From assembly GCA_014762635.1 (NCBI GenBank), contig JABURR010000033.1:1-56313 (forward strand): a stretch of 56,313 nucleotides of DNA. Direction: 5' to 3'. The stretch comes from Paracoccaceae bacterium (lineage in GTDB: Bacteria; Pseudomonadota; Alphaproteobacteria; Rhodobacterales; Rhodobacteraceae). The notes below the pieces were generated by a model that saw only the letters and a program-made list of their open reading frames with translations, searched no databases and was not told the DNA's origin. Each line of letters starts with the position of its first letter. Positions within the stretch are counted from its first letter, which is position 1. Position numbers and translations under genes: made by a program. Shown in pieces: positions 8,103 to 17,740 of this stretch.

Positions 8103-10862
8103 ATGAGTGACGACAAGCAATTTCAGGCTTCGGCGGTAGAAAACGAAGCCGCAGGCAAGGCCGGTCTGAGCCAGGAAGAACTCGACGAACTGGTCGCGGC
8201 CGCCGATACTGGCGCGCGCAGCCCGGCGGGCCTTCCGGCCAAGATCATCGTCGCGGTCGCGCTGGCGTGGTCCCTGTTCCAACTCTGGATTGCTTCTCCG
8301 ATCCCTTTCATGGTGGGCTTCGGGGTCTTCAACGATACGGATGCCCGCGCGTTCCACCTGGCTTTCGCGCTTTTCCTCGCGTTCGCAGCCTATCCGGCCG
8401 AACGCAGCCGCGCACAGCTGGGGCTGGCTTTGGCCGTGCCCGTGGCACTGACGATATTCTTCATGATCGGCGCCAAGGACGGTGTGCCCGTGTGGTGGAT
8501 CCCGGTCATCGGCCTTGCCGTGATCGGGGCGATCCTGCTCGGCTCGCCCAAGGACCGTATCCCGTTCTGGGAGTGGGGCCTGGCGATCATCGGGGCGATC
8601 TCGGCGCTCTATATCTTCGTCTACAGCGATGAGATCGCCAACCGGGTCGGCGCGCCGATCATGCAGGATTTCGTGGTGGCCGTGATCGGCCTGCTGATCC
8701 TGCTGGAGGCCACGCGCCGCTCGCTCGGGCCCGCGCTGATGGTGGTGGCGACGGTGTTCCTGGCCTACACGTTCCTTGGCCCCTACATGCCGGGGATCAT
8801 CGCGCACAAGGGCAACTCCTTGTCCGAGGTCGTGAACCACCAGTGGATCACAACCGAGGGCGTCTTCGGCATCGCGCTTGGTGTCTCGACGAGCTTCGTT
8901 TTCCTCTTCGTGCTGTTCGGCTCGCTCTTGGACAAGGCGGGCGCGGGCAACTACTTCATCCAGGTGGCGTTTTCGCTGATGGGCCACCTGCGTGGCGGCC
9001 CGGCCAAGGCCGCGGTGGTGTCCTCGGCCATGACCGGCCTGATCTCGGGCTCGTCCATCGCCAACGTGGTGACCACCGGCACCTTCACCATCCCACTGAT
9101 GAAGCGCGTGGGCTTCTCGTCGGAAAAGGCCGGCGCGGTCGAGGTGGCAAGCTCGGTCAACGGCCAGATCATGCCGCCGGTGATGGGGGCCGCGGCCTTC
9201 CTCATGGTCGAATACGTGGGCATTCCCTATTTCGACGTGGTCAAGCACGCCTTCCTTCCGGCGGTGATCTCCTACATCGCGCTGGTCTATATCGTGCATC
9301 TCGAGGCGATGAAGGCCGACATGAAGGGCCTGCCGCGTGCCTATACGCCCAAGCCCATCGTGCAACGCCTGATCGGCATCGCCTTCACGGTGGCGGCGAT
9401 CTGCGTGCTCAGCTTCGCGGTCTATTACGGCATGGGCTGGATCCGCCCGACCTTTGGCGCGGCTGCGGGCTACATCATCTTCGTGCTGCTCACCGCGGTC
9501 TATGTCTGGCTGCTCTGGATCGCCTCGCGGGAGGAACCGCTGGAGATGCAGGATCCGAATGCGCCGGTGACCGAACTGCCGCTGCCGGGGCCGACTGTCC
9601 GGTCCGGCCTGCACTTCATCCTGCCCGTGGTCGTTCTTGTCTGGGCGCTTATGGTGGATCGCCTGAGCCCTGGCCTTTCGGCCTTCTGGGCGGCGGCCTT
9701 CATGATCTTCATCCTGCTCACCCAGCGCCCGATCATGGCGATCATGCGCGGCGAAAGCGACATGGCCAATGACATCAAGGCCGGGTTCATGGACCTGGTC
9801 GAGGGCCTGATCGCCGGGGCGCGCAACATGATCGGCATCGGCATCGCCACGGCGACCGCCGGGATTATCGTGGGCTCGGTCAGCCAGACCGGCGTCGGCT
9901 CGGCGCTGGCGGACGTGGTCGAGGTGTTGTCGGGCGGCAATATCCTGGCGATCCTGTTCCTGACCGCGATCCTGAGCCTGATTTTGGGCATGGGCCTGCC
10001 GACCACGGCGAACTACATCGTCGTCTCGGCGCTGCTGGCCCCGGTCATCGTGACGCTGGGTCAGCAGAACGGGCTGATCGTGCCGCTGATCGCGGTGCAT
10101 CTCTTCGTGTTCTACTTCGGGATTATGGCGGATGTGACGCCGCCGGTGGGCCTGGCGTCCTTTGCCGCGGCGGCGGTCTCGGGCGGCGATCCGATCCGCA
10201 CCGGCGTGGTGGCGTTCTTCTACAGCCTTCGCACCGCGGCGCTGCCGTTCCTGTTCATCTTCAACACGGATCTGCTGCTGATCAATGTCGGATGGGGACA
10301 GGGGATATTCATCTTCATCGTGGCAACTTTCGCGATGCTATTGTTCGCAGCGGCAACGCAGGGCTGGTTCCTCACGCGGAACAAAGCCTACGAGACGGTC
10401 CTGCTGCTGCTCATCGCCTTCACTTTCTTCCGTCCGGGATTCTGGATGGACATGGTCTCGCCACCCTATCTTGAGCGTGCCCCGTCGGAACTGGTGCAGG
10501 CGGCTGAAAACACGCCCGCCGGGGAAGAGTTGCGCATCCGCATTGCCGGTTTGAACGAGGTCGGTGACCCGATCGAATTCGTGGCCCTGCTGCCGATAGG
10601 CGAGGGCGCGGATGGTGAAGAGAAGCTGCTGAACGCGGGGCTGGAACTGCTCCAGAACGGGGACGAGGTGATCATCGACAACGTCGCCTATGGCAGCCCC
10701 GCCGCCGATGCCGGGTTCGACTGGGACCAGCGCGTGCTGACGGTTCTGCGCCCGGTGGATCAGCCGTCCAAGTACTTGATGTACCTGCCCGCGCTGCTGT
10801 TGCTGGCGCTGGTCGTGGTGATGCAGCGGCGTCGTGCGACGCCCCAATTGGCAACCGCCTGA
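8103..10862 (+). CDS. TRAP transporter fused permease (4TM/12TM) with DUF3394/PDZ-like tail
   Basis: 919 residues from ATG 8103 (AGGGGGACGCC upstream). After a short hydrophilic N-terminus, many hydrophobic helices cover both small (DctQ-like) and large (DctM-like) subunits in one chain. Family signatures include GSLLDKAGAGNYF, MTGLISGSSIANVVTTGTFT and LILGMGLPTTANYIV. The last ~150 residues (about 770-905) leave the membrane and carry a PDZ-like segment, NVAYGSPAADAGFDWDQRV, before a final helix; this matches the DUF3394 tail of TAXI-type permeases. It works with the binding protein at 7015 as a sodium-coupled importer in the inner membrane. The next gene starts 13 bases after the stop. Confidence 0.92.
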   Translation: MSDDKQFQASAVENEAAGKAGLSQEELDELVAAADTGARSPAGLPAKIIVAVALAWSLFQLWIASPIPFMVGFGVFNDTDARAFHLAFALFLAFAAYPAERSRAQLGLALAVPVALTIFFMIGAKDGVPVWWIPVIGLAVIGAILLGSPKDRIPFWEWGLAIIGAISALYIFVYSDEIANRVGAPIMQDFVVAVIGLLILLEATRRSLGPALMVVATVFLAYTFLGPYMPGIIAHKGNSLSEVVNHQWITTEGVFGIALGVSTSFVFLFVLFGSLLDKAGAGNYFIQVAFSLMGHLRGGPAKAAVVSSAMTGLISGSSIANVVTTGTFTIPLMKRVGFSSEKAGAVEVASSVNGQIMPPVMGAAAFLMVEYVGIPYFDVVKHAFLPAVISYIALVYIVHLEAMKADMKGLPRAYTPKPIVQRLIGIAFTVAAICVLSFAVYYGMGWIRPTFGAAAGYIIFVLLTAVYVWLLWIASREEPLEMQDPNAPVTELPLPGPTVRSGLHFILPVVVLVWALMVDRLSPGLSAFWAAAFMIFILLTQRPIMAIMRGESDMANDIKAGFMDLVEGLIAGARNMIGIGIATATAGIIVGSVSQTGVGSALADVVEVLSGGNILAILFLTAILSLILGMGLPTTANYIVVSALLAPVIVTLGQQNGLIVPLIAVHLFVFYFGIMADVTPPVGLASFAAAAVSGGDPIRTGVVAFFYSLRTAALPFLFIFNTDLLLINVGWGQGIFIFIVATFAMLLFAAATQGWFLTRNKAYETVLLLLIAFTFFRPGFWMDMVSPPYLERAPSELVQAAENTPAGEELRIRIAGLNEVGDPIEFVALLPIGEGADGEEKLLNAGLELLQNGDEVIIDNVAYGSPAADAGFDWDQRVLTVLRPVDQPSKYLMYLPALLLLALVVVMQRRRATPQLATA

Positions 10863-10875
10863 GGAGGGGATGGAT

Positions 10876-11301
10876 ATGTTTGACAAGGTACTTTTGCCGA
10901 TCGACCTGAACCACCCCGCGTCCTGGGAAAAGGCCCTGCCGATGGCGCTGAAACTGGCGGGCGAGGGCGGTGAATTGCACGTCCTGGGGATCGTGCACGA
11001 CCTGGGCTCGGCTTTGGTGGCAAGCTACCTGCCGGCGGATTTCGAGACGCACGCGCTGGAGCAGATGAAGGCGGACCTGAATGCCTTCATCGCGAAGGAG
11101 GTTCCCGCGGGCGTCAAGGCCACGGCCCATGTTGGTCACGGCCATGTGCCGGACGTGATCCTGAGCCAGGCCGAGTCGCTGGGAGCGGACGTGGTGGTGA
11201 TGGCCTCGCACCCGCCGGGGCAGCTCAGCACGCTGCTGGTGGGCTCGAATGCCGACCGTGTTGTCCATCATGCAACACTTCCGGTGCTGGTCGTAAGGTA
11301 A
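10876..11301 (+). CDS. Universal stress protein (TRAP-associated, TeaD-like)
   Basis: 141 residues, single Usp domain. The start at 10876 is preferred over ATG 10870 because GAGGAGGGG then stands at normal spacing. The protein begins FDKVLLPIDLN and ends with ADVVVMASHPPG and GSNADRVVHHATLPVLVV, the nucleotide-binding end of Usp proteins; the G-2x-G-9x-GS loop is only partly kept (PPG...VGSN). UspA genes commonly follow TRAP permeases; TeaD of the Halomonas ectoine transporter binds ATP and adjusts uptake. A role in tuning this transporter is inferred from location. Confidence 0.88.
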   Translation: MFDKVLLPIDLNHPASWEKALPMALKLAGEGGELHVLGIVHDLGSALVASYLPADFETHALEQMKADLNAFIAKEVPAGVKATAHVGHGHVPDVILSQAESLGADVVVMASHPPGQLSTLLVGSNADRVVHHATLPVLVVR

Positions 11302-11392
11302 TGCCACATTTGCCCCAAACATGCCGCTGGTGCGGTCTCGGGCTTTGTGTCTATGGGTGGGGAAAATTCCGCTTTATGGAGAGCTACCTCAC

Positions 11393-12361
11393 ATGACCCC
11401 GTTCGCGATTGCCGGCGTGCAGATGCACGTTGCGGCCCTTCACTCCAACGTCGAGGGGATGCGCCACAGGATCGAGATCCTGATGGCCCGTTTTCCCTGG
11501 ACGCAGATGGTGCTGTTCTCGGAGCTGGCCCCTTTCGGCCCGCTGGAGCAATTCGCCCAGCCGTTCCCCAACGATACGATCGCCCAGTTCCAGGAAGACG
11601 CGAAGCGCTTCAAGATCTGGCTGATCCCCGGCTCGATGTTCGAGAAGGCGCCGGACGGCAAGGTCTACAACACTTCGGTGGTGATCAACCCCGAGGGCGA
11701 GATCGTCGCCAAGTACTCCAAGATGTTCCCGTTCCGGCCCTATGAAGAGGGGATCGCGGCGGGAACCAATTTCTGCGTCTTCGACGTGCCCGATGTGGGC
11801 CGGTTCGGCCTGTCGATCTGCTATGACATCTGGTTCCCCGAGACCACGCGGCAACTGACCAGCCAGGGCGTCGAGGTGCTGCTGCACCCGGTGCTGACCG
11901 GCACCACCGACCGCGAGGCCGAGATCGCAATCGCCCGCGCCACCGCGGCGCAGTTCCAATGCTACGTGATCGACGTGAACGGCTTGTCGGCCGGTGGCGT
12001 CGGCCGTTCGCTGGTGGTCGATCCTTCGGCCACGGTGCTGCACCAGTCGGCGGGGCAGGAGGACATGTTCCCGATCGAGATCGATCTCGATCAGGTCCGC
12101 CGTCAGCGCGAAACCGGCCTCAAGGGGCTGGGGCAGGTGCTGAAAAGCTTCCGCGACCGCAGCGCCGATTTCTCGGTCTACGACCGACACAGCGGCACGG
12201 ACGCCTATCTTCACACGCTCGGCCCGCTCGAAACGCCCAAGCAGGGGTCTCAGGCGGGCACCAAGACCGTGGATCCGCGCACTGCGCTGGACCCACAGAA
12301 GGAGCATCATCCGAAATCGTTCCCGTTCGCGATGTTCAAAGGGAGGACGGGATCGCACTGA
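11393..12361 (+). CDS. Carbon-nitrogen hydrolase (nitrilase superfamily)
   Basis: 322 residues from ATG 11393 (GGAGAG upstream). The Glu-Lys-Cys triad is visible: Glu in VLFSELAPFG, Lys in KYSKMFPFRPYEEG, and Cys in GLSICYDIWFPET. The superfamily hydrolyses non-peptide C-N bonds (N-carbamoyl amines, omega-amides, aliphatic amides). The last ~45 residues are a hydrophilic tail beyond the catalytic fold. It probably acts in the cytoplasm on the imported compound or on an intermediate made by the decarboxylase and ATP-grasp enzymes encoded next. N-carbamoylputrescine amidase is one possible relative, but specificity cannot be assigned. Confidence 0.85.
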   Translation: MTPFAIAGVQMHVAALHSNVEGMRHRIEILMARFPWTQMVLFSELAPFGPLEQFAQPFPNDTIAQFQEDAKRFKIWLIPGSMFEKAPDGKVYNTSVVINPEGEIVAKYSKMFPFRPYEEGIAAGTNFCVFDVPDVGRFGLSICYDIWFPETTRQLTSQGVEVLLHPVLTGTTDREAEIAIARATAAQFQCYVIDVNGLSAGGVGRSLVVDPSATVLHQSAGQEDMFPIEIDLDQVRRQRETGLKGLGQVLKSFRDRSADFSVYDRHSGTDAYLHTLGPLETPKQGSQAGTKTVDPRTALDPQKEHHPKSFPFAMFKGRTGSH

Positions 12362-12412
12362 TGGCTTGCGGCGCAACCCGCGCCGCTGGCCGAGTATGAG
12401 GACCAACTTATT

Positions 12413-15157
12413 ATGAATGTGCAGGCATCCGAGGCGAAACTACCATCAGTCGGCGAATATTACAGCGCAACGCAGCTCAGGGCGGACCGCTGGAGCTCTC
12501 TGCGCGAATGCGCGGAAGCGCTGAGCCGACATGGCGCCGAGGGCCGGCAAGGAAAGAAACTGCTCGCCGAGGCTGCGGCGCTGTTCGATGCGCTGGAGCC
12601 GATCGAGCTGTACTGGGCCTTCCCCGGCGCGGCTGCCTTCGCGCAAATGCGCCGGATGCTCGATCACAACAATATAGATGACCTGTCCCACGCGGTGCGC
12701 CGGGTCGCCCGCGCGCTTACCTCGGGGGCCTATCGTCGCCGGACCATTCAGCTCATCTCGGACGATTCCGAGGGCGAGGACTTCGAGGACGAAAGCTCGA
12801 TTGCTATCGAGGCGCGCGCCCTTGGCCGCCCCTATTTCGAGGTGATGATCGTCGACCGCCTGAACGAGCATCAGGAGCGGTGGCTGCGTGCCAGCCTGCA
12901 GCGCATGCGCCGCCCGGAGGATCCGTTCATCTACGAGCCGGTGGTCGTGCCGAGCCTTGAAGATGCGCTGATGGGGATCCTGTTCAATCACAATGTGCAG
13001 GCCGTGGTGGTTCGGCCCGGCCTGACGCTGAAGTCGCAGAACGAGTTGGCGGTTCTTCAGCAATACCTGAACAGGGTTGGCGAGGAAGAAGACGTCGACG
13101 GGCTGGAGCCCAGCGATTACGGCCCCGAGGCCTGCCGGCTGATCGCCAAGGTACGCCCGGAACTCGACGCCTACCTGGTGACCGACCGCTCGGCCGAGGA
13201 TATCGCCGGGCTCGACCTGGGGCGCTGCCGCCGGGTGTTCTATAACCAGGAAGATTTCCTGGAACTGCACCTGAATATCCTTCGGGGCGTGAACCGGCGC
13301 TACAAGACGCCGTTTTTCAACGCGCTGAAGGAATATTCCAAGCAGCCCACCGGCGTGTTCCACGCCATGCCGATCAGCCGTGGCAAGTCGATCTCGCGCA
13401 GCCACTGGATCCAGGACATGGGCGCCTTTTACGGGCCGAACATCTTCCTGGCGGAAACCTCGGCCACCTCGGGCGGGCTCGACAGCCTGCTGGAGCCGCG
13501 TGGCCCGATCAAGGAAGCGCAGGAACTGGCCGCCCGTGCCTTCGGGTCCAAGCAGACCTTCTTTGCGACCAACGGTACCTCGACCTGTAACAAGATCGTG
13601 GTGCAGGGGCTGGTCCGGCCGGGTGACATCGTGCTTGTGGACCGGGACTGCCACAAGTCGCACCATTACGGGATGGTGCTGGCAGGTGCCAATGTCGTCT
13701 ACATGGACAGCTATCCGCTGCACGAATACTCGATGTACGGCGCGGTCCCGCTGAAAGAGATAAAGCACACCCTTCTGAACCTGAAGAAGGCGGGCAAGCT
13801 CGACAAGGTGCGCATGGTTCTGCTGACCAACTGCACCTTCGACGGGCTGGTCTACAACGTCGAGCGGGTGATGGAGGAATGCCTCGCCATCAAGAAGGAC
13901 CTCGTGTTCCTCTGGGATGAGGCCTGGTTCGCCTTCGCGCGGTTCGGCCCGACCTATCGTGCCCGCACCGCGATGAACGCCGCCAACGTCCTGCGCGAAC
14001 GGCTGCGCAGCCCCGAGCATATCGCGGCCTACGAGGCGCAGCAGAAGGAACTCGAGGGCGCTGACGAGAAGAAACTGATGGAGACGCGGCTGTTGCCGCC
14101 GCCGGACTCGCGGGTCCGGGCCTATGCCACGCAATCGACGCACAAGACGCTGACCTCGTTGCGGCAGGGCTCGATGATTCACGTTAACGACCAGGACTTC
14201 AAGGGCGAGGTCGAGCAGGCCTTCCACGAAGCCTACATGACGCATACCTCGACCTCGCCCAACTACCAGATCATCGCCTCGCTCGACGTCGGGCGCCGGC
14301 AGGTGGAGCTGGAAGGGTTCGAGTTCGTCCAGCGTCAGGTCGAAAGCGCCATGGCGATCCGACGCGCGGTGGCCACGCATCCGCTGCTGCAGAAGTATTT
14401 CAAGGTGCTGACGGCGGGCGACATGATCCCCGAGGAGTACCGCGAGAGCGGTGTGGAAAGCTACTATGACCCCAAGCAGGGCTGGAGCGACATCTGGGAT
14501 ATCTGGAGCCGTGACGAATTCGTCCTCGACCCCACGCGCGTGACCTTGGCGGTGGGCGGCACCGGTTGGGACGGCGACACGTTCAAGACCCGGATCCTGA
14601 TGGACAAGTACGGGATCCAGATCAACAAGACCTCGCGCAACACGGTGCTGTTCATGACGAACATCGGCACCACGAGGTCGTCCGTGGCCTACCTGATCGA
14701 GGTTCTGGTCGAGATCGCCAAGGACCTGGACGATCTGCTGGACGATGCCTCGAAGATGGAGCGGCGGTCCTTCGAGAACCGCGTCGCGAGCCTTGTCGAG
14801 CAAGTTCCGCCGCTGCCGGATTTCAGCCGTTTCCACGACGCCTTCCGCGCGGGCAAGGACACGCCCGAGGGCGATATCCGCCGCGCCTTCTTCCTCTCCT
14901 ACGACGAGGAGAATTGCGACTACTTCAACCTGGATGATGAACTGCAGGCGCGGGTCGCCTCGGGCGAGGAGCTGGTCTCTGCGTCCTTCATCATCCCCTA
15001 TCCGCCGGGCTTTCCGATCCTGGTACCCGGACAGGTCATCAGCCCCGAAATCCTCGCGTTCATGCGCGCGCTCGACGTGAGCGAGATCCACGGCTACCGG
15101 CCGGATTTGGGACTTCGGGTTTTCACCAAGAACGCACTGAAACGCAAAGCAAAGTAA
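12413..15157 (+). CDS. Orn/Lys/Arg-type PLP decarboxylase (914 residues)
   Basis: A large fold-type I basic amino acid decarboxylase. The N-terminal ~290 residues correspond to a divergent wing/receiver-like part. The PLP core shows FFATNGTSTCNKIV, DRDCHKSHHYGMVL, LTNCTFDGLVYNVE, the cofactor Asp502 in LWDEAWFAFARFGP, and the Schiff-base Lys578 in ATQSTHKTLTSLRQGS. The C-terminal domain ends near YRPDLGLRVF. At 914 residues it is longer than enterobacterial CadA, SpeC or AdiA (about 710-760). The substrate could be arginine, ornithine, lysine or a modified amino acid. GAGGA lies about 13 bases before the ATG. It is followed 26 bases later by the ATP-grasp gene, so the amine product may be its substrate. 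Confidence 0.88.
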   Translation: MNVQASEAKLPSVGEYYSATQLRADRWSSLRECAEALSRHGAEGRQGKKLLAEAAALFDALEPIELYWAFPGAAAFAQMRRMLDHNNIDDLSHAVRRVARALTSGAYRRRTIQLISDDSEGEDFEDESSIAIEARALGRPYFEVMIVDRLNEHQERWLRASLQRMRRPEDPFIYEPVVVPSLEDALMGILFNHNVQAVVVRPGLTLKSQNELAVLQQYLNRVGEEEDVDGLEPSDYGPEACRLIAKVRPELDAYLVTDRSAEDIAGLDLGRCRRVFYNQEDFLELHLNILRGVNRRYKTPFFNALKEYSKQPTGVFHAMPISRGKSISRSHWIQDMGAFYGPNIFLAETSATSGGLDSLLEPRGPIKEAQELAARAFGSKQTFFATNGTSTCNKIVVQGLVRPGDIVLVDRDCHKSHHYGMVLAGANVVYMDSYPLHEYSMYGAVPLKEIKHTLLNLKKAGKLDKVRMVLLTNCTFDGLVYNVERVMEECLAIKKDLVFLWDEAWFAFARFGPTYRARTAMNAANVLRERLRSPEHIAAYEAQQKELEGADEKKLMETRLLPPPDSRVRAYATQSTHKTLTSLRQGSMIHVNDQDFKGEVEQAFHEAYMTHTSTSPNYQIIASLDVGRRQVELEGFEFVQRQVESAMAIRRAVATHPLLQKYFKVLTAGDMIPEEYRESGVESYYDPKQGWSDIWDIWSRDEFVLDPTRVTLAVGGTGWDGDTFKTRILMDKYGIQINKTSRNTVLFMTNIGTTRSSVAYLIEVLVEIAKDLDDLLDDASKMERRSFENRVASLVEQVPPLPDFSRFHDAFRAGKDTPEGDIRRAFFLSYDEENCDYFNLDDELQARVASGEELVSASFIIPYPPGFPILVPGQVISPEILAFMRALDVSEIHGYRPDLGLRVFTKNALKRKAK

Positions 15158-15183
15158 TCAAGAGACAGATCAGGGGGACGATT

Positions 15184-16635
15184 ATGCCGAAGAAAGTACT
15201 CAACAACATCTCCGAGATCCGCAGGTTTTTTCACACCAACCAGGACCCGATTTATTTCGTGTCGGCCACGAACTTCAATCTTCTGGGCCTCGACGAATGG
15301 GTGAAGAACTTCAAGTACATCTGCTACATGGATTGCTTCGACGGGCGGCACCCGAACGTGCTGGTGCCATCGGAAATGCCCCATGACGAATTCCAGTCGA
15401 TCGAGGACATCAACAACTACCTGCTGCAGCACAAGGAAGTCATCGACTATGTGAAGCGGCGCGGTGGCAAGCCGAAGTTCGTGTTCCTGATGTTCAACGA
15501 GGAAACCGAGCGTCTGGTCAAGGAACTGGGCGGCGAGCTCTGGTTCCCCAAGGCAAAGCTGCGCACCAAGATGGACAACAAGATCGAGACGGTTCGCATC
15601 GGCAACAAGGCCGGTGTGCCCTCGGTCCCGAACACGCTGAGCGAGGTCAAAGACTACAAGCACCTGCGCGAGATCTGCGAGAAGGCGGGCCTGGGCCACG
15701 ACCTTGTGCTGCAGTCGGCCTTCGGCGACAGCGGCCACACGACCTTTTTCATCAAGTCCGAGGCCGATTTCCGCAAGCACGAGCACGAGATCGTCGGCGA
15801 GGGCGAGATCAAGATCATGAAGCGGATCGATTGCCGAGGCTCGGCGATCGAGGCCTGCTGCACTGCCGAAGGCACCATCGTCGGCCCGCTGATGACCGAG
15901 CTTGTGGGCTTCAAGGACCTGACGCCCTATCGCGGTGGCTGGTGCGGCAACGAGATCTTCTCGACCGCCTTCCCGCCCAAGGCCCGTCAGCAGGCGCGCG
16001 AGCTGACCTTCAAGTTCGGCGAGCAGCTTCGCAAGGAGGGCTATCGCGGCTATTTCGAGCTCGACTTCCTGATCGACAAGAAGACCGGCGATATCTGGCT
16101 GGGCGAGCTGAACCCGCGGATCACCGGCGCCAGCTCGATGACCAACCACGCGGCCTTTGCCCATGCGGACGCGCCGCTCTTCCTGTTCCACTTGCTGGAG
16201 TTCTCGAAGAAGAAGTTCCAGCTCGACGTGGAAGAGCTGAACGCCCGCTGGGCCGACCCGGACATGATCGACAGCTGGTCGCAGATGGTGATCAAGCACA
16301 CCGATGACAACGTGGACATCATCACCAGCGCACCGCAGTCGGGCATCTACAAGATGCTGGAAGACGGTCGCGTGGTCTTCGACCGTTTCGACTATCACCG
16401 CCGCGCGGTGGAGAGCGAGAACGAGGCCTTCTTCCTGCGCATCTCGGACGTGGGCGATTACCGTTATGAAGGCGCCGACCTGGGTATCCTCGTGACGCGC
16501 GGCCGGTCGATGACCAACGGGTTCAAGCTGACCGACCAGTCCAAGCGCTGGATCCACGGCATCAAGTCGGCCTTCACCGCCCGTCCGCTGCCCTCGGCGC
16601 AGGCGCTCGAGGATCCTGCCTTCAAGATCATGTAA
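15184..16635 (+). CDS. ATP-grasp enzyme, biotin-carboxylase/ligase-like
   Basis: 483 residues from ATG 15184 (AGGGGGACGATT upstream). The N-terminal pre-ATP-grasp part (1-120) is followed by the grasp fold: KAKLRTKMDNKIETVRIGNK, LVLQSAFGDSGHTTFFIKSE (phosphate loop), EIKIMKRI, and the Mg-binding end GYFELDFLIDKKTG and GELNPRITGASSMTN (about 295-325) with conserved Glu and Asn. ATP-grasp enzymes join a carboxylate, as acyl-phosphate, to an amine, thiol or similar nucleophile. No biotin-carboxylase C-terminal domain or carrier domain is evident, so amide or peptide ligation is more likely than carboxylation. It lies between the decarboxylase and C45-like genes, 6 bases before the latter. Confidence 0.85.
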   Translation: MPKKVLNNISEIRRFFHTNQDPIYFVSATNFNLLGLDEWVKNFKYICYMDCFDGRHPNVLVPSEMPHDEFQSIEDINNYLLQHKEVIDYVKRRGGKPKFVFLMFNEETERLVKELGGELWFPKAKLRTKMDNKIETVRIGNKAGVPSVPNTLSEVKDYKHLREICEKAGLGHDLVLQSAFGDSGHTTFFIKSEADFRKHEHEIVGEGEIKIMKRIDCRGSAIEACCTAEGTIVGPLMTELVGFKDLTPYRGGWCGNEIFSTAFPPKARQQARELTFKFGEQLRKEGYRGYFELDFLIDKKTGDIWLGELNPRITGASSMTNHAAFAHADAPLFLFHLLEFSKKKFQLDVEELNARWADPDMIDSWSQMVIKHTDDNVDIITSAPQSGIYKMLEDGRVVFDRFDYHRRAVESENEAFFLRISDVGDYRYEGADLGILVTRGRSMTNGFKLTDQSKRWIHGIKSAFTARPLPSAQALEDPAFKIM

Positions 16636-16641
16636 GAGGAT

Positions 16642-17619
16642 ATGCGACTTTACTTTCGTTCGATATCTGAAGATCAGCCCGGGCCGAAATGGTCCGGGCT
16701 GTTCGCCGAATTCTGGCCCGCCTACAAGAAATGGTGGTCGCGCGAGGGCTATGCCGCGCGCCCGACGTACATGGAATCTCACCGTGCGGTGAAAACCCAC
16801 ATGCCCGAAATGCTCGATCTCTACGAGGAGATCTGTGAATGCGTGGGCGGCGGCGATTCCGAGGCGCGGTTCCTCAGCTTCTATTGCCCGCCGCCCTATC
16901 TTTCGGGCTGCAGCCAGGCGATCTGGCCCGGGGACGAACCCTTGATCGTGCGCAACTACGACTACAACCCGCGGGCTTTCGATGCGGTGGTGATGAAAAC
17001 GCGCTGGCAGGGCCGTGGCGTCATCGGGATGAGCGACGGGCTTTTCGGCCTGGTGGATGGGATCAACGACGACGGGCTCGTGGTCTCGCTCACCTTCGGT
17101 GGACGGCGCGAGGTGGGTGAGGGGTTCGGCGTACCGATCATCCTGCGCTATATCCTTCAGACCTGCACCACGGCGAAAGAAGCCGCCGAGGTGCTGAAGC
17201 GCATCCCCTGTCACATGAGTTACAACGTGACCGTGCTGGACCGGAACCGGGACTTCCAGACCGCCTATCTGGCGCCCGACCGGGAGCCTATCCTGACCCA
17301 TGCGGCGGTGGCTACGAACCACCAGGAACGGGTGGAATGGGCAACCCACGCCCGCTTCACCGCCACGGTCGAGCGGGAGCGATTCTTGCTGAACCGCCTG
17401 ACCCTGCACCCCGAGACCAAGGAAAAATTCGTCGGCGCCTTCCTGCGCCCGCCACTTTATTCCACCGCGTTCTCGGCCGGGTTCGGCACGCTTTATACGG
17501 CGGCCTACCAGCCGCGCGCGGGGCAGCTCGATCTTTACTGGCCCGGCAGCACCTGGACCCACCGGTTCGATCACTTCCAGGAAGGCGCCCGAGGTATCGA
17601 CGTGCCCGATTCCGACTGA
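16642..17619 (+). CDS. C45-family (AAT-like) Ntn hydrolase/acyltransferase
   Basis: 325 residues; AAGAGG overlaps the previous stop region just before the ATG. The segment YLSGCSQAIW (Gly89-Cys90) followed by IVRNYDYNP, then GLFGLVDGINDDGLVVSLTFGG, is the pattern of acyl-CoA:6-APA acyltransferase-like (peptidase C45) enzymes. Cys90 would be the nucleophile freed by autoproteolysis after Gly89. Family members cleave or transfer acyl-amide groups. There is no signal peptide, so it is cytoplasmic. As last gene of the TRAP cluster it may remove or swap the acyl group installed by the ATP-grasp enzyme; this is inference. Confidence 0.82.
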   Translation: MRLYFRSISEDQPGPKWSGLFAEFWPAYKKWWSREGYAARPTYMESHRAVKTHMPEMLDLYEEICECVGGGDSEARFLSFYCPPPYLSGCSQAIWPGDEPLIVRNYDYNPRAFDAVVMKTRWQGRGVIGMSDGLFGLVDGINDDGLVVSLTFGGRREVGEGFGVPIILRYILQTCTTAKEAAEVLKRIPCHMSYNVTVLDRNRDFQTAYLAPDREPILTHAAVATNHQERVEWATHARFTATVERERFLLNRLTLHPETKEKFVGAFLRPPLYSTAFSAGFGTLYTAAYQPRAGQLDLYWPGSTWTHRFDHFQEGARGIDVPDSD

Positions 17620-17740
17620 TCCAGCCCCTTGGCGGTGCGCCGCCTGACTGGCGCCGGGTTGCCGATGATATCCCGGCGGCACTTAACATGTCCCCGGCGA
17701 TGGGGTAGGGGACGAACAACCCGGCAAGAGGCAAGACCAC

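Noticed and set aside
7950-10100. Minus-strand open frame of 716 codons opposite the TRAP permease
   Set aside because: Highly charged His/Arg/Asp-rich translation is the typical antisense of a hydrophobic membrane protein; no ribosome site or motif.
15184-16635. Biotin carboxylase call for the ATP-grasp gene
   Set aside because: No biotin-carboxylase C-terminal domain and no carrier or carboxyltransferase gene nearby; only the ATP-grasp fold is supported.
15094-17682. Minus-strand open frame of 862 codons opposite the ATP-grasp and C45 genes
   Set aside because: It spans two well-supported genes and their gap; no family features. Shadow.
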